A stretch of DNA of 64,000 nt from Shumkonia mesophila (GCF_026163695.1 NZ_JAOTID010000002.1:539513-603512); one strand, 5' to 3'; positions 1 through 14,597 are shown, counted from the stretch's first letter. Numbers and translations are program-made. Notes: generated by a model from the letters alone, not told the origin.

Positions 1-1011
1 GCCCGAAACGATCACCACGGCGGCGAGCGAGAGGGGCAGGAAAACTTTCCAGCCCAGGCGCATCAGCTGGTCGTAGCGATAGCGCGGGAAGGTTGCCCGC
101 ACCCAGATGAAGATGAACAGCAGGACCGAGATCTTGAGCGCGAACCAGATCGGCCCCGGAATCCAGGTGAAGATGGGCCAGTTGGCCAGCGGCAGCCAGC
201 CGCCCAGGAAAAGGACGGTGGTCAGCGCCGACATCAGGATCATGTTGGCGTATTCGCCGAGGAAGAACAGCGCGAACGGCATCGCCGAGTACTCGACGTT
301 GTAGCCCGTCACCAGCTCGGCCTCGGCCTCGGGCAGGTCGAAGGGATGGCGGTTGGTTTCGGCCAGGGTCGAGACGAAGAAGATGACCGCCATCGGCAGC
401 AGCGGGACCACGAACCATACCTTCTGCTGGGCCATCACGATGTCGCTGAGATTGAGCGAGCCGACGCACAGCAGCACGGTGACGATGACGAAACCCATGG
501 ACACTTCGTAGGACACCATCTGCGCCGCCGAGCGCAGCCCGCCCAGGAAGCCGTAGCGCGAGTTGCTGGCCCATCCCGACATGACGATGCCATAGACGCC
601 CATCGAGGAGACCGCGAACAGGAACAGCACGCCGACGTTGATGTCGGCCAGCACCATGTCGGCCCCGAAGGGGATCACCGCCCAGCCGATCTGGGCCAGG
701 AAGAAGGTCAGGCACGGCGCGAGGATGAAGACGGCGCGATTCGCCCCGGTCGGAATGATGGTCTCCTTGAGGAACAGCTTCAGGCCGTCGGCCATCGACT
801 GCAGGAGCCCCCACGGCCCGACCACGTTGGGGCCGCGCCGAAGCTGCATGGCGCCGATGACCTTGCGCTCGACGTAAACGAGGGTCGGCACGGCGACCAT
901 GATCACGGTCACGATGACGATGATCTTGACCAGCATCCACAGCCCCGGCCAGACGAAGCCATCGAGCAGCGGGCCGTGCCACAACAGGAAGGGTTGGAGA
1001 TAATCAGGCAT
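1..1011 (-). CDS. nuoH: NADH-quinone oxidoreductase subunit H, 3' end cut by window
   Basis: Membrane subunit of respiratory complex I at the junction of the quinone site and the proton-pumping arm. The first 337 residues lie in the window; the C-terminus runs off the left edge. A membrane segment (about 21-46) is followed by the hallmark VERK (47-50) and RRGPN (58-62) motifs of NuoH/ND1, then several more hydrophobic helices and the conserved [17 protein letters not shown] loop. The ATG overlaps the end of nuoG by 8 bases, so the two are translationally coupled. Gene order and overlaps show it is part of the minus-strand nuoA-H operon, which presumably continues with nuoI-N outside the window. 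Confidence 0.96.
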   Translation of the reverse strand, partial: MPDYLQPFLLWHGPLLDGFVWPGLWMLVKIIVIVTVIMVAVPTLVYVERKVIGAMQLRRGPNVVGPWGLLQSMADGLKLFLKETIIPTGANRAVFILAPCLTFFLAQIGWAVIPFGADMVLADINVGVLFLFAVSSMGVYGIVMSGWASNSRYGFLGGLRSAAQMVSYEVSMGFVIVTVLLCVGSLNLSDIVMAQQKVWFVVPLLPMAVIFFVSTLAETNRHPFDLPEAEAELVTGYNVEYSAMPFALFFLGEYANMILMSALTTVLFLGGWLPLANWPIFTWIPGPIWFALKISVLLFIFIWVRATFPRYRYDQLMRLGWKVFLPLSLAAVVIVSG

Positions 1012-3073
1012 CGGTTCCCGTCTTCCCCAGTTCGCCGGTAATGAAGATCTCGGAACAGCGGGCCATGGTAAGCGAGGCGCGGCTGATCGGGTCGGTCAGG
1101 TAGAAGTTGTCGATCGGCAAAACGAAAGGCGCACGCTCGATCGGGCCGTCGCCGCCGAACTCGCCCCACGCTGCCGGCTGCATGGCGTCGACGCGGGCGA
1201 ACACGGGATTGGCCTTGGTCAGGCGGGCGCGCAGTTCGCCCAGCGTGTTGTAGGGCAGCGGCTTGCCCAGCACATCGGAGAGCGCGCGCAGGATCTTCCA
1301 GTCCTCGCGGGCCTCGCCCGGCGGATAGACGGCGAGGCGTCCGTTCTGCACCCGGCCCTCGGTGTTGACGTAGGTGCCATTCTTCTCGGTATAGGCGGCG
1401 CCAGGCAGGATGACGTCGGCCCGCGCGGCCCCGGCGTCGCCATGATGGCCCTGGTAGACGACGAAGGCGTTGCCCAGGCGGCGCATGTCGATCTCGTCGG
1501 CGCCCAGCAGATAGACGACGTCGATGTCGCCCCTGCCCGCGCCCTCGAGGATGCCCTCGAGGTCGAGGCCGTTCTTGCGCGGCACGAAGCCGAGGTCGAG
1601 CCCGCCCACCCGGGCGGCCGCCGTGTGCAGGACGTTGAAGCCGTTCCAGCCGGCCTCGCCGCCGATCATGCCGCAGGTTTCGGCGATGCGCCGGGCCAGG
1701 CCGAGGATGGCGGCGCCATCGGCGCGGGCCAGCGCCCCCTGTCCGACGATCAGCATCGGGTTCTTGGCCTGCTTGAGGATCTCGGCGAAGGGATGGGTGC
1801 CGGCGGCGATTTCCTGAATCACTGCCGGATCTTCGCCCAGGTGCTGAACGTCATACGTGAGGTCGCCGGCCGGACCGACGACACCGATCGGGAACTTGCC
1901 CATGCAGGCCCGCTTGCGCAGGCGGGCGTTGAGCACGGGGGCCTCGCGGCGGGGATCGGTGCCGATCAGCAGGCAGGCGTCGGCCCGCTCGATGCCGGCG
2001 ATGGTGGTGTTGAAGAGGTAGGAGGCGCGGAGCGTCGGATCGAGCTTGGCACCGTCCTGCCGGCAATCCAGGTTGGGCGAGCGCAGGCGGGTCATCAGTT
2101 CCTTGAGGGCCAGCATCGACTCGCAATCGGCGAGGTCGCCGGCGATGGCGGCTACCCGCTTGCCGCCGGCATCCTTCAGGCGCTGGGCGACGACGGCGAA
2201 GGCGTCCGCCCAGGTGGCGGGTTGAAGCTTGCCGTCGCGGCGGACCCACGGCCTGTCGAGGCGCCGGCGCTTCAGCCCGTCGTAGGCGAAGCGGGTCTTG
2301 TCCGAGACCCACTCCTCGTTCACGTCCTCGTGGACGCGCGGCAACACGCGCATGACCTCGGGTCCGCGGGTGTCGACGCGGATGTTGCTGCCGACGGCGT
2401 CGAGCACGTCCACCGATTCGGTGGGGCGCAGCTCCCAGGAACGGGCGGTGAAGGCATAGGGCGCCGAGGTCAGCGCGCCGACCGGGCAAAGGTCGATGAT
2501 GTTGCCCGACAGCTCCGAGGTCAGCGCCTTCTCGACGTAGGTCCCCACCTCCATGTCCTCGCCGCGCCCCGTGGCCCCCAGCTCGGGAACGCCGGCCACC
2601 TCGGTGATGAAGCGGATGCAGCGCGTGCAGTGGATGCAGCGCGTCATGATCGTCTTGACCAGCGGGCCCATGTACTTGTCTTTGACGGCCCGCTTGTTTT
2701 CCGCGTAGCGGCTGCGGTCATAGCCGTACCCGATGGCCTGGTCCTGCAGGTCGCATTCGCCGCCCTGGTCGCAGATCGGGCAGTCGAGCGGATGGTTGAT
2801 CAGCAGGAATTCCATGACCCCGCGGCGCATCTGCTGGACCTTGGGCGTGTTGGTGCGGATCACCATGCCCTCGGCCACCGGCATGGCGCAGGACGCCACC
2901 GGCTTGGGCGCACGCTCCATCTCGACCAGGCACATGCGGCAGTTGCCGGCGATGCTGAGCCGTTCGTGGTAACAGAAGTGCGGGATCTCGATGCCGATCT
3001 TCTGGCAGGCCTGGAGAATCGTCAGACCGGCTTCGACGTCGACTTCCCTGCCATCGATGGTCAGTTTTGGCAT
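1004..3073 (-). CDS. nuoG: NADH-quinone oxidoreductase subunit G
   Basis: Iron-sulfur subunit (689 aa) of the peripheral arm of complex I, passing electrons from NuoF/E towards the quinone. Ligands for a [2Fe-2S] centre are at C34, C45, C48 and C62. The His/Cys set for cluster N5 (H94, C98, C101, C107) and the CxxCxxC of a [4Fe-4S] centre (C146, C149, C152, with C196 in LCPVGAL) are also present. The rest resembles the molybdopterin-oxidoreductase fold but has no cofactor role in this family. Length matches alphaproteobacterial and mitochondrial NDUFS1 forms. It starts 9 bases after the nuoF stop. Confidence 0.97.
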   Translation of the reverse strand: MPKLTIDGREVDVEAGLTILQACQKIGIEIPHFCYHERLSIAGNCRMCLVEMERAPKPVASCAMPVAEGMVIRTNTPKVQQMRRGVMEFLLINHPLDCPICDQGGECDLQDQAIGYGYDRSRYAENKRAVKDKYMGPLVKTIMTRCIHCTRCIRFITEVAGVPELGATGRGEDMEVGTYVEKALTSELSGNIIDLCPVGALTSAPYAFTARSWELRPTESVDVLDAVGSNIRVDTRGPEVMRVLPRVHEDVNEEWVSDKTRFAYDGLKRRRLDRPWVRRDGKLQPATWADAFAVVAQRLKDAGGKRVAAIAGDLADCESMLALKELMTRLRSPNLDCRQDGAKLDPTLRASYLFNTTIAGIERADACLLIGTDPRREAPVLNARLRKRACMGKFPIGVVGPAGDLTYDVQHLGEDPAVIQEIAAGTHPFAEILKQAKNPMLIVGQGALARADGAAILGLARRIAETCGMIGGEAGWNGFNVLHTAAARVGGLDLGFVPRKNGLDLEGILEGAGRGDIDVVYLLGADEIDMRRLGNAFVVYQGHHGDAGAARADVILPGAAYTEKNGTYVNTEGRVQNGRLAVYPPGEAREDWKILRALSDVLGKPLPYNTLGELRARLTKANPVFARVDAMQPAAWGEFGGDGPIERAPFVLPIDNFYLTDPISRASLTMARCSEIFITGELGKTGTDA

Positions 3074-3082
3074 GTCCGTCCC

Positions 3083-4371
<1,289 letters not shown>

Positions 4372-4372
<1 letters not shown>

Positions 4373-4995
4373 CACGCGGCCTCCGGTCCGTCGCCCTTGC
4401 CGGGGATGGCCTTAAGGGTGGTCAGGCCGCCGGCCGGCTCGCTTCCCTTGCGGCCGCCCTGGGGGCCGGTTCTGGGCGTCTGGCCCATCTTCAGCGCCAG
4501 CAGGATGCTTTCGGTGCTGGCCTCGTCCAAGTCTTCGTAATAGTCGTCGTTGATCTGCATCATCGGCGCGTTGACGCAGGCGCCGAGGCATTCGGCCTCC
4601 GACAGCGTGAACAGGCCGTCCTGGGTGGTTTCGCCGACGCCGATGCCGAGCGTGCGTTCGCACACGCCCACCACCTGTTCCGACCCCCTGAGCCAGCACG
4701 GCAGGTTGGTGCAGACCTGGACGTGGTATTTGCCGATCGGCGCCAGGTTGAACATGCTGTAGAACGATGCCACCTCGTAGACCCGGATCGGCGGCATTCC
4801 CAGAATCTCGGCCGTCCTGTCCATTGCCGCCTTGGGCAGCCAGCCGTCGTTCTGGCGCTGCGCCAGGTCGAGGACCGGCAGAACGGCGCTGGCCTCGCAT
4901 CCCTTGGGGTACTTGGCGACGATCGCCTTCACCGTCTTCATGTTGTCCGGCGTGAACTCGAAGCTCTCCGGCTGACGTGCGAACGCCTGCTTCAT
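4372..4995 (-). CDS. nuoE: NADH-quinone oxidoreductase subunit E
   Basis: Small [2Fe-2S] (N1a) subunit of complex I, 207 aa, thioredoxin-like fold. Cluster ligands are C95 and C100 (CTNLPC) and C136 and C140 (CLGAC). The reading frame is open far upstream, but homology begins at [14 protein letters not shown]. That ATG overlaps the nuoD stop as ATGA, so translation is coupled. The C-terminal 40 residues after the last cluster motif (Gly/Pro rich) extend beyond the minimal domain, as is common for alphaproteobacterial NuoE. Confidence 0.95.
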
Positions 4996-6170
4996 CGGTC
5001 GACCTCGCCAAAAACGATGTCCAGTCCGCCCAGATTGGCGACGACGTCGGCCAGCATATGGCCGCGCGACAATAGTTCCAGGGTCTGCAAGTGGGCGAAG
5101 CCCGGGGCGCGGATCTTGCAGCGATAGGGCCGGTTGCCGCCGTCGGAGACCAGGTAGACGCCGAACTCGCCCTTGGGGGCCTCGACGGCGGTGTAGGTTT
5201 CGCCGGCTGGCACCTTGTAGCCTTCGGTATAGAGCTTGAAGTGCTCGATCAGGGCTTCCATCGAGCGCTTCATCTCGGCCCGCTTGGGCGGCGCGATCTT
5301 GTGGTTGTCCACCTTGACCGGGCCGTCCGGCATCTGCTCGATGGCCTGGCGCATGATGCGCAGGCTTTGGCGCATCTCGGCGACGCGCACCAGATAGCGG
5401 TCGTAACAGTCGCCATGCTTGCCGATCGGAATGTCGAAGTCCATGACGTCGTAGGCGTCGTAGGGCTGCGCCTTGCGCAGGTCCCAGGCCGGCCCGGAGG
5501 CGCGAAGGTTGGGCCCGCTCCAGCCCCAGTTCAGGGCGTCCTCGGCCGAAATGATCCCGATGTCGACGGTCCGCTGCTTGAAGATGCGGTTCTCGGTGAG
5601 CAGCGTTTCCATGTCTTCGAGGAAGCGGGGGAAGTGCTCGACCCAGGCGAGAATGTCGTCGGTCAGGCCGGGCGGCATATCGAAGGCGACGCCGCCGGGG
5701 CGGAAATAGGCCATGTGCATGCGCGCGCCGCAGACGCGCTCGCAGAACTCCATCAGCCGCTCGCGCTCTTCGAAGCCCCACAGCATGGGCGTCATGGCGC
5801 CGACGTCCATGGCGCCGGCGGCGACGGTGAAGATGTGGTTGAGCAGGCGGCCGATCTCGGCGTAAAGGACGCGGATCATCTTGGCGCGCGGCGGCGCCTC
5901 GATGCCCAGCAGCTTTTCGACGGCCAGCGCGAAGGCGTGTTCCTGGTTCTGCGGCGCCACGTAATCGAGGCGGTCGAAATAGGGCACGGCCTGCAGATAG
6001 GTCTTGTATTCGATCAGCTTCTCGGTGCCGCGGTGCAGCAGACCGATGTGGGGGTCGGCCCGCTCGATGATCTCGCCGTCCATTTCAAGCACCAGGCGCA
6101 ACACCCCGTGCGCCGAGGGGTGCTGCGGGCCGAAATTCATCGTGACGTTCTTGATTTCCATCTCGGCCAT
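4992..6170 (-). CDS. nuoD: NADH-quinone oxidoreductase subunit D
   Basis: 49-kDa-type subunit of complex I, 392 aa, lining the quinone-binding pocket with NuoB. The family signature GPQHPSAHG is at 14-22 and holds the quinone-pocket histidines; the protein ends with the conserved [13 protein letters not shown] tail. NuoC and NuoD are separate genes here, unlike the fused NuoCD of enterobacteria. The ATG overlaps the nuoC stop by one base (TGATG) and its own stop overlaps nuoE by four bases. Confidence 0.97.
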   Translation of the reverse strand: MAEMEIKNVTMNFGPQHPSAHGVLRLVLEMDGEIIERADPHIGLLHRGTEKLIEYKTYLQAVPYFDRLDYVAPQNQEHAFALAVEKLLGIEAPPRAKMIRVLYAEIGRLLNHIFTVAAGAMDVGAMTPMLWGFEERERLMEFCERVCGARMHMAYFRPGGVAFDMPPGLTDDILAWVEHFPRFLEDMETLLTENRIFKQRTVDIGIISAEDALNWGWSGPNLRASGPAWDLRKAQPYDAYDVMDFDIPIGKHGDCYDRYLVRVAEMRQSLRIMRQAIEQMPDGPVKVDNHKIAPPKRAEMKRSMEALIEHFKLYTEGYKVPAGETYTAVEAPKGEFGVYLVSDGGNRPYRCKIRAPGFAHLQTLELLSRGHMLADVVANLGGLDIVFGEVDR

Positions 6171-6805
6171 CAGGACTGATCCTTCTTGGCGTCGGCCTTT
6201 TCGTCACCGGGAAGCACGAACGGCGCGCCCTCCCACGGAGACAGAAAATCGAAGTTGCGGAATTCCTGCTGCAGGCGGACCGGCTCGTAGACCACCCTCT
6301 TCTGCTCGTCGTCGTAACGGACCTCGACGTAGCCGGTCAGTGGGAAATCCTTGCGCAACGGGTGACCCTCGAAGCCGTAGTCGGTCATGATGCGGCGCAG
6401 GTCGGGGTGATCCGAGAAGTAGATCCCCATCAGGTCCCAGGCTTCGCGCTCCCACCAGTTGGCCGAGGCGAACAGGCTGGTCGCCGAGGGGACGGGCACG
6501 CCCTCGCCGGTTCTGACCTTGATCCGCACGCGCTGGTTCTGGGTTAGGCTCAGCAGGTTATAGACCACCTCGAAGCGCTCCTCGCGCTCGGGGTAGTCGA
6601 CGCCGCACACGTCCATCAGTTGCTTGAACTGAAGGTTGACGTCGTCCCTGAGGTAGCGCAGCACCGTCAGGATCGACGTGCGCGCCACGGAGATCATCAA
6701 CTCGCCGCGGGCGACCTCGACTTCCAGCACATGGTTGGGCAGGACCGCGGCGATGTGGTCGCCAAGGTCTTGCAGCGCTTGGGTTGTTTCCGCGGTTGGA
6801 ATCAT
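6170..6805 (-). CDS. nuoC: NADH-quinone oxidoreductase subunit C
   Basis: 30-kDa-type subunit of the complex I peripheral arm, 211 aa. The family motif region [12 protein letters not shown] and the C-terminal pattern [22 protein letters not shown]...[10 protein letters not shown] are diagnostic. The last dozen or so residues are polar and charged ([11 protein letters not shown]), a variable tail. It sits 18 bases after the nuoB stop and overlaps nuoD by one base. Confidence 0.96.
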   Translation of the reverse strand: MIPTAETTQALQDLGDHIAAVLPNHVLEVEVARGELMISVARTSILTVLRYLRDDVNLQFKQLMDVCGVDYPEREERFEVVYNLLSLTQNQRVRIKVRTGEGVPVPSATSLFASANWWEREAWDLMGIYFSDHPDLRRIMTDYGFEGHPLRKDFPLTGYVEVRYDDEQKRVVYEPVRLQQEFRNFDFLSPWEGAPFVLPGDEKADAKKDQS

Positions 6806-6823
6806 CGCCTCCGCCAGTTCCGG

Positions 6824-7378
6824 TCAGCGCCAGAGCGTGCCGGTCCGCCTGATTTTCTTCTGGAGTTGCAGAATGCCGTAGAGAAGGGCTTCCGCCGTCG
6901 GCGGGCAGCCCGGCACGTAGATGTCGACCGGCACGACGCGGTCGCAGCCGCGCACCACCGAATAGGAATAGTGATAATAGCCGCCGCCGTTGGCGCACGA
7001 ACCCATCGAGATGACCCAGCGGGGCTCGGCCATCTGGTCGTAAACCCTGCGGAAGGCCGGCGCCATCTTGTTGGTCAGCGTTCCCGCCACGATGATGACG
7101 TCGGATTGCCGCGGGCTCGGTCGCGGCACCACGCCGAAACGGTCGAGGTCGTAGCGGCTGACGTAACACTGCATCATCTCGACCGCACAGCAGGCCAGGC
7201 CGAAGGTCATCGGCCACAACGAACCGGTGCGGGCCCAGTTGACCAGCTTGTCCAGTTGGGCGACGACGAAGCCCTTGTCGGTCAACTCGCCGGTGACGCG
7301 CCCGAGCACGGCATCCTGCTCCGCGCCGGGCGGCAGAGGGGCCACCGCTCCAGGCCGGGATACGTCCCCTACTCCCAT
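6824..7378 (-). CDS. nuoB: NADH-quinone oxidoreductase subunit B
   Basis: Subunit carrying cluster N2, the last iron-sulfur centre before quinone; 184 aa. Ligands are the tandem cysteines C63-C64 ([10 protein letters not shown]), C128 (GSCANGGG) and C158 (VPGCPPT). The open frame continues upstream through nuoA sequence. I placed the start at MGVGDVSRP because it gives the usual length and overlaps the nuoA stop by 10 bases, in line with the coupled operon. Confidence 0.96.
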   Translation of the reverse strand: MGVGDVSRPGAVAPLPPGAEQDAVLGRVTGELTDKGFVVAQLDKLVNWARTGSLWPMTFGLACCAVEMMQCYVSRYDLDRFGVVPRPSPRQSDVIIVAGTLTNKMAPAFRRVYDQMAEPRWVISMGSCANGGGYYHYSYSVVRGCDRVVPVDIYVPGCPPTAEALLYGILQLQKKIRRTGTLWR

Positions 7379-7734
7379 TCCAGAGCTCCCTTCTTCCACT
7401 CGTAGACGAAACCGACGGTCAGCACGCCCAGGAACGCCATCATCGACCAGAAGCCGAACAGTCCCACCTGGCCCAGGCTGATCGCCCACGGAAACAGGAA
7501 GGCCACTTCCAGGTCGAAGACGATGAACAGGATGGCGACCAGGTAGAAACGGACGTCGAATTTGCCGCGCGAATGCTCGAAGGCGTCGAAGCCGCATTCA
7601 TAGGCCGCATTCTTGGCGCTGTCGGGACGCTGGCTTGCCACCAGCCAGGAGGCGGCGACGGCCAGCGCCGAAACGGCTCCCGCGACGCCGAGGAAGATCA
7701 GGATCGGTAGATAATCGAGCAGCAACTGGTCCAT
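7369..7734 (-). CDS. nuoA: NADH-quinone oxidoreductase subunit A
   Basis: Small membrane subunit of complex I (121 aa, ND3 type) with three predicted transmembrane helices. The conserved loop [21 protein letters not shown] follows helix 1, and [11 protein letters not shown] marks helix 2. The frame is open to 7902, but the family N-terminus is [12 protein letters not shown] at 7734. First gene of the minus-strand nuo operon; the promoter should lie in 7735-7952, where I cannot assign convincing -35/-10 elements. Confidence 0.95.
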   Translation of the reverse strand: MDQLLLDYLPILIFLGVAGAVSALAVAASWLVASQRPDSAKNAAYECGFDAFEHSRGKFDVRFYLVAILFIVFDLEVAFLFPWAISLGQVGLFGFWSMMAFLGVLTVGFVYEWKKGALEWE

Positions 7735-7952
7735 GTCGTACCTGTACGTCCTCCGATGCCGGGAAACCGATACGTCGACAACGTCCCAATACGTCTTACA
7801 TCGTGACCGGCGTGCCCCCGCGACCGCCTGTCCGCCGCCCTGTGTTACCCTGCTTTGGAAAACGGCGTCAACCCCACGCCGGTTCGTTCCGTGGCGCCCC
7901 ATATGTCGGCGCCCGGGATTTGACCTTCAAGGAAACACTTTAGGGGAAGAAT

Positions 7953-8029
<77 letters not shown>

Positions 8030-8224
8030 GTGACTGCTGCCTTACGGCCGGGTGGCGATCATGTAATCCAGCCCCTTCCGCAAGTCAAGCGCACAACGCC
8101 GCAATCTCCGAACCATTTTCGGGCCGGTTCGCGGCCCTTCGGCGTCCGGGCCGACGGAGGCCGGATCGGCCACGGAAAACGGCGCCGCCGCCGTTGTCGC
8201 CGAATGTGTAATCCGACCGCGACA

Positions 8225-8253
8225 TTGACCCCCTCGCGACACGTTCCTACACT
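8225..8253 (+). promoter_or_regulatory. Candidate sigma-70 promoter for the 8300 gene
   Basis: TTGACC (8225-8230) and TACACT (8248-8253) are separated by 17 bases, close to the vegetative consensus. Transcription would start near 8260, about 40 bases before the ATG at 8300. Assigned from sequence match only. Confidence 0.45.
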
Positions 8254-8299
8254 TGCGGGGCAAGGGAAACAGTGGGGCTATTGCCCCCCGGAGGGCGGC

Positions 8300-8650
8300 A
8301 TGCGCAACTCATCCCTGTGGTTTTCCGCCGGCATTTTCTTCGGCCTCTGGCCGCTCGGCGCGGCGGCGCAGAGCGCGATCGACGCCTGCGTTCAACAGGG
8401 ATTGTTGCCGGGCTCGGCCGCCTATCACGCCTGCCTGACCGCCTCCCAGGATTCGGCGCATGGGATGTTCGATCCGTTGAAGTCCGAGGATGCCGAAGCC
8501 GCGGGCGAGACGCCTGATGGCGGAGACGGCGGGACCCTGTCTACGACCAATGCCGACGACCCCGTGATCGGCCTCGATCCCCTCGATGGCGACCGGGGAC
8601 GTGGCGGCAGGGGGGCGGCGGGATGGGACTGGTCGCCGACGCGGAAATGA
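8300..8650 (+). CDS. Small exported hypothetical protein
   Basis: I do not recognise this 116-aa protein. Residues 1-23 form a clear Sec signal peptide (hydrophobic core FSAGIFFGLWPLG, cleavage after AAA-Q). The mature part begins with a short segment containing two cysteines (ACVQQG, YHACL), which could form a disulfide in the periplasm. It then becomes acidic and Gly/Asp-rich with no obvious fold. The start is supported by GGAGGG about five bases upstream of the ATG and by a promoter-like sequence at 8225-8253. No operon partner. Confidence 0.6.
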   Translation: MRNSSLWFSAGIFFGLWPLGAAAQSAIDACVQQGLLPGSAAYHACLTASQDSAHGMFDPLKSEDAEAAGETPDGGDGGTLSTTNADDPVIGLDPLDGDRGRGGRGAAGWDWSPTRK

Positions 8651-8726
8651 ATGACGCGCCCGGGACTTGGTCGTCAGCCGATTGGGGTATGCGGTATCAG
8701 GCTCTCTGTCGGAAAGCGGAAAGCAC

Positions 8727-8966
8727 TCAAAGCCGCTTCTTCGCGAATGCCCGGCCTGAATGTGATTTCAAATATCGTTCAAACTCCAGGGCTTTGTACT
8801 TGTCGGGAAAGGCGCAGTACCAAACCAGCTCCCAGGGCATAAACTTTGCGGTGTGGGTTGACTTTCCGGCGTTGTGATCGGCCATCCGTCGTTTCAGATC
8901 GGCCGTCGCGCCGGTATATTCTTGTTCGGGGATAGCCGTGCTACGGATGATATACTCATACCACAC
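8727..8966 (-). CDS. GIY-YIG domain protein
   Basis: 79-aa single-domain protein of the UvrC/Slx1-type GIY-YIG superfamily (UPF0213-like). The motif appears as YEYIIRS near residue 3 and EYTGATADLKRRMADHN at 16-32, and the helix with E61 (LEFERYLKS) follows. The C-terminus GRAFAKKRL matches small family members. Initiation is at a GTG. Codon use and base composition are less GC-rich than in the neighbours, and it sits between two tRNA genes, so it may have been acquired. Nuclease activity is possible, but the physiological role of stand-alone members is not established. Confidence 0.8.
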   Translation of the reverse strand: MWYEYIIRSTAIPEQEYTGATADLKRRMADHNAGKSTHTAKFMPWELVWYCAFPDKYKALEFERYLKSHSGRAFAKKRL

Positions 8967-9020
8967 GATGCAGCCCTGGTCCGTCTACGCTTTCGCTGCG
9001 CTCAAGCTACACCGGACACT

Positions 9021-9077
9021 GCTTCGCCCTAACGATCTCCGCATGGCTGCGCCACGCGTAGCCCGTAAGGGCGAAGC
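9021..9077. repeat. Inverted repeat beside tRNA-Val
   Basis: Arms GCTTCGCCCTAACG (9021-9034) and CGTAAGGGCGAAGC (9064-9077) pair at 13 of 14 positions around a 29-base loop. It directly abuts the CCA end of tRNA-Val. It could be a processing or termination structure, or a dispersed repeat; only a genome-wide count would tell. Confidence 0.5.
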
Positions 9078-9078
9078 G

Positions 9079-9154
9079 TGGTGGGCGGTGACGGGCTCGA
9101 ACCGCCGACATCCACGGTGTAAACGTGGCGCTCTACCAACTGAGCTAACCGCCC
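9079..9154 (-). tRNA. tRNA-Val (TAC)
   Basis: Begins GGGCGGTTAGCTCAGTTGG on the minus strand. The acceptor stem GGGCGGT/ACCGCCC is perfect, the anticodon loop TTTACAC gives TAC, and CCA is encoded. 76 nt. It follows hupB in the same orientation. Confidence 0.95.
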
Positions 9155-9223
9155 TGCCCGTTCCATCAGTATACCGCCGGGGCCGGTTCGCCGCGACGGT
9201 GGAAATGCCGTTCACCCATCGAG

Positions 9224-9258
9224 AAACGCCGGCTGCACGCAAGTGCAGCCGGCGGTTT
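9224..9258. terminator. Bidirectional terminator-like hairpin after hupB
   Basis: A perfect 12-bp stem (9227-9238 with 9243-9254) closes on a GCAA tetraloop and is flanked by AAA on one side and GTTTCTT on the other. It lies just downstream of the hupB stop on the minus strand and can act as a Rho-independent terminator there. The T-rich tract is short. Confidence 0.75.
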
Positions 9259-9280
9259 CTTCATTCCGAAGAAAGACGGA

Positions 9281-9553
9281 TCAGTTGACCGCGTCTTTCA
9301 GTCCCTTGCCAGCCTTGAACTTGGGCTGCTTGGAAGCCGGAATCTTGATGGTCGCGCCGGTCCGCGGGTTACGGCCCGTCGTCGCCGCACGCTTGGCGAC
9401 GCTGAACGTCCCGAAACCGACGAGGCGCACTTCTTCACCCTTCTTGAGGGCGGAGGAAATGGCGTTGAACACACCGTCGACCGCTTTGGCGGCATCCGCC
9501 TTGGAAATACCGGTCGAACCGGCAACGGTGGCAACAAGATCATTCTTGTTCAA
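9281..9553 (-). CDS. hupB: DNA-binding protein HU
   Basis: Histone-like nucleoid protein, 90 aa, the normal HU length; it binds DNA as a dimer. The protein shows the KNDL N-terminus, [21 protein letters not shown] (the beta-arm with the intercalating proline) and the [20 protein letters not shown] end. The initiation codon is TTG, preceded by a G-rich Shine-Dalgarno tract (AGGGGGG); no in-frame ATG precedes the family N-terminus. It lies downstream of lon in the same orientation, as in many Proteobacteria, but a terminator after lon suggests its own promoter in 9554-9770. Confidence 0.96.
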   Translation of the reverse strand: MNKNDLVATVAGSTGISKADAAKAVDGVFNAISSALKKGEEVRLVGFGTFSVAKRAATTGRNPRTGATIKIPASKQPKFKAGKGLKDAVN

Positions 9554-9769
9554 CTGAAGACCCCCCTCTCTGACTGTTGAATCGAGGAATAAAACATTTA
9601 CAGAACGGTAGAGAAACCTGGGTTCGGCGCGCAGTTTAGATCGAGCGCGCCAGCCGCGTCAATCGGAGAAGCTTGGTTTTCCCCAGCTTTTCGGGGCTTT
9701 CTGGGGCATTTTAGGGGCAATTTCGGGTGGCCTCGCCCGTCCCCGCCGGGACGAAACGGCAAATCCATC

Positions 9770-9805
9770 AAAAAACGCGAAAACGCCCCGTTTCCGGGGC
9801 GTTTC
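9770..9805 (-). terminator. Rho-independent terminator of lon
   Basis: Nine-bp stem (9781-9789 with 9796-9804) with a six-base loop. On the minus strand it is followed by TTTTCGCGTTTTTT. It lies 26 bases after the lon stop codon. Confidence 0.85.
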
Positions 9806-9830
9806 CATGCGACTCCGATAGCCGGACGGC

Positions 9831-12230
<2,400 letters not shown>

Positions 12231-12369
12231 AGACACAATCCGGCTCTTTCTGTTCAGGCCCCCGGCACGCCGGCCACACAATGCAGCCCGGACTCACCGG
12301 GGCCGTTTCCTGAAATGGTTCCCATCCGCGGGGCGGTCAAGGGAAAGATCCGCCACCGACACCGGCCGC

Positions 12370-13662
12370 TCACGCGCTGGACTCGATATCGTCGCGGCGC
12401 TCCGAGTAGATCTGCAGGGGTTTGGCGCGGCCTTCCGCCACCTCGCGGTTGATCACCACTTCCTCGACACCCTCCAGCGCCGGCAGCTCGAACATGGTGT
12501 CGAGCAGGATCGCTTCGAGGATCGAGCGCAGGCCGCGGGCGCCGGTCTTGCGGGCGATCGCCTTCTTGGCGATGGCCTCGAGCGCGCCCGACGACAGGCT
12601 GAGCCGCACGTCCTCCATCTCGAACAGGGTCTGGTACTGTTTGACCAGGGCGTTCTTCGGCGTGGTCAGGATTTCGACCATCGCCGCCTCGTCGAGATCG
12701 TCCAGCGTGGCGATGACCGGCAGCCGGCCGACGAATTCGGGGATCAGGCCGAACTTGAGCAGGTCCTCGGGCTCGATTTCCCGCAGGATCTCGCCGGTCC
12801 GTCGTTCGTCGGGGCCGCGCACGTCGGCGCCGAAGCCGATCGAGGTACCGCGGCCGCGCTGCATGATGATCTTCTCGAGCCCGCTGAAGGCGCCGCCACA
12901 GATGAACAGCACGTTGGTGGTGTCGACCTGCAGGAATTCCTGTTGCGGATGCTTGCGGCCACCCTGCGGGGGCACGCTGGCGATGGTGCCCTCCATGATC
13001 TTGAGCAGGGCCTGCTGCACGCCCTCGCCCGAGACGTCGCGCGTGATCGAGGGGTTGTCGGACTTGCGCGAGATCTTGTCGACCTCGTCGATGTAGACGA
13101 TGCCGCGCTGCGCCCGCTCGACGTTGTAGTCGGCGGCCTGGAGCAGCTTGAGGATGATGTTCTCGACGTCCTCGCCGACATAGCCCGCCTCGGTCAGCGT
13201 GGTGGCGTCCGCCATGGTGAACGGCACGTCGAGGATGCGCGCCAGGGTCTGGGCCAGCAGCGTCTTGCCGCAGCCGGTGGGACCGACCAGCAGGATGTTG
13301 GACTTGGCCAGCTCGACGTCGCCGGCCTTGCCGGACAGGCTGGAATCGGCGCCGCGCGTACCGTGGGCCAGGCGTTTGTAGTGATTGTGGACGGCCACCG
13401 AGAGGACGCGCTTGGCGTGCTCCTGGCCGATCACATAGTCGTCGAGGACCTTGCAGATTTCGCGCGGGGTGGGCACCCCTTCCCGCGAACGCACGAGGTT
13501 GCTCTTGTGCTCCTCGCGGATGATGTCCATGCACAACTCGACGCATTCGTCGCAGATGAACACCGTCGGTCCCGCGATAAGCTTGTGCACCTCATGCTGG
13601 CTTTTGCCGCAGAATGAGCAGTAAAGCGTACTCTTCGATTCGCCGCCGGATGATTTACTCAT
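12370..13662 (-). CDS. clpX: ATP-dependent Clp protease ATP-binding subunit ClpX
   Basis: AAA+ unfoldase that feeds substrates to ClpP, 430 aa. The N-terminal zinc-binding domain has C15, C18, C37 and C40; Walker A GPTGCGKT is at 127-134; Walker [10 protein letters not shown] is near 190; an IGF-type ClpP-binding loop (TSIGFGADV) is present. The start MSKSSGGE is the family N-terminus; the longer open frame upstream is not conserved. It lies 213 bases downstream of clpP, same strand. Confidence 0.98.
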   Translation of the reverse strand: MSKSSGGESKSTLYCSFCGKSQHEVHKLIAGPTVFICDECVELCMDIIREEHKSNLVRSREGVPTPREICKVLDDYVIGQEHAKRVLSVAVHNHYKRLAHGTRGADSSLSGKAGDVELAKSNILLVGPTGCGKTLLAQTLARILDVPFTMADATTLTEAGYVGEDVENIILKLLQAADYNVERAQRGIVYIDEVDKISRKSDNPSITRDVSGEGVQQALLKIMEGTIASVPPQGGRKHPQQEFLQVDTTNVLFICGGAFSGLEKIIMQRGRGTSIGFGADVRGPDERRTGEILREIEPEDLLKFGLIPEFVGRLPVIATLDDLDEAAMVEILTTPKNALVKQYQTLFEMEDVRLSLSSGALEAIAKKAIARKTGARGLRSILEAILLDTMFELPALEGVEEVVINREVAEGRAKPLQIYSERRDDIESSA

Positions 13663-13875
13663 AAAGTCTCCGTCAGGATACCGGCCTCGTCCAACACATG
13701 TTAGCCGGTTGCGCGGCGCCCGCACAATCCCAAATGACGGGGACGGCGGACGACTGGCATGGATCGCCGGCCCGCACGCCCCTCCTTCCACGACGCATGG
13801 GGCTCGTGGAACGATGGGTACGCGCGGTTCCTACATTCATATAGTTCGGCAAGGGGCGTGGGGAAATGGGCCGGA

Positions 13876-14523
13876 TCAATCTTTGCCGCTGGAGGCGCTG
13901 TCCTTGGGCAGCGGCGGCCGGCTGGCCACCACTTCGTCGATGATGCCGAACTCCTTGGCTTCCTCGGGCGACATATAGCGGTCGCGCTCCACCGACTGCT
14001 CGATCAGGGTAAGGGCCTGCCCCGTGTGGTGCTCGTAGATCCTGTTCAGCCGGTCGCGCAGCCGCAGGATCTCCTTGGCCTGGATCTCGATGTCGGTGGC
14101 CTGGCCCTGGGTGCCGCCCGACGGCTGATGGATCATGATGCGCGAATTCGGCAGCGCGAACCGCTTGCCCTTGGCCCCGGCGGTCAGCAGCAGCGAGCCC
14201 ATGGACGCCGCCATGCCGATGCACACCGTCGACACCTCGGGGCGGATGTACTGCATGGTGTCGTAAATGGCGAGACCCGCGGTGACTACCCCGCCCGGCG
14301 AATTGATGTAGAAGGAGATGTCCTTGGTCGGGTTTTCCGATTCGAGAAACAGGAACTGGGCGGCGACCAGGCTGGAGACGTGGTCGTCGACCGCGCCGGT
14401 CAGGAAGATGATCCGTTCCTTGAGGAGACGCGAATAGATGTCATAGGCCCGCTCGCCCCTGTTGGTCGTCTCGACCACCATGGGGACCAGCGTGTTCATG
14501 TAGGTTTCGACCGGATCTCTCAT
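13876..14523 (-). CDS. clpP: ATP-dependent Clp protease proteolytic subunit ClpP
   Basis: Serine peptidase forming the tetradecameric chamber used with ClpX, 215 aa. The catalytic triad is S107 (GMAASMGS), H132 (MIHQP) and D181 (ERDRYM). A GTG 21 codons upstream would lengthen the protein, but [18 protein letters not shown] is the usual alphaproteobacterial N-terminus. A purine-rich AAGGAAG lies before this ATG. It sits between tig and clpX in the classic tig-clpP-clpX-lon order. Confidence 0.97.
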   Translation of the reverse strand: MRDPVETYMNTLVPMVVETTNRGERAYDIYSRLLKERIIFLTGAVDDHVSSLVAAQFLFLESENPTKDISFYINSPGGVVTAGLAIYDTMQYIRPEVSTVCIGMAASMGSLLLTAGAKGKRFALPNSRIMIHQPSGGTQGQATDIEIQAKEILRLRDRLNRIYEHHTGQALTLIEQSVERDRYMSPEEAKEFGIIDEVVASRPPLPKDSASSGKD

Positions 14524-14597
14524 CGCCTTCGTCTTCCTTTCGTCGTCTTCGGTCTTCGCCCCGTCGTCCCCCGCCGGGGCGGTCACACATGTTTCCG

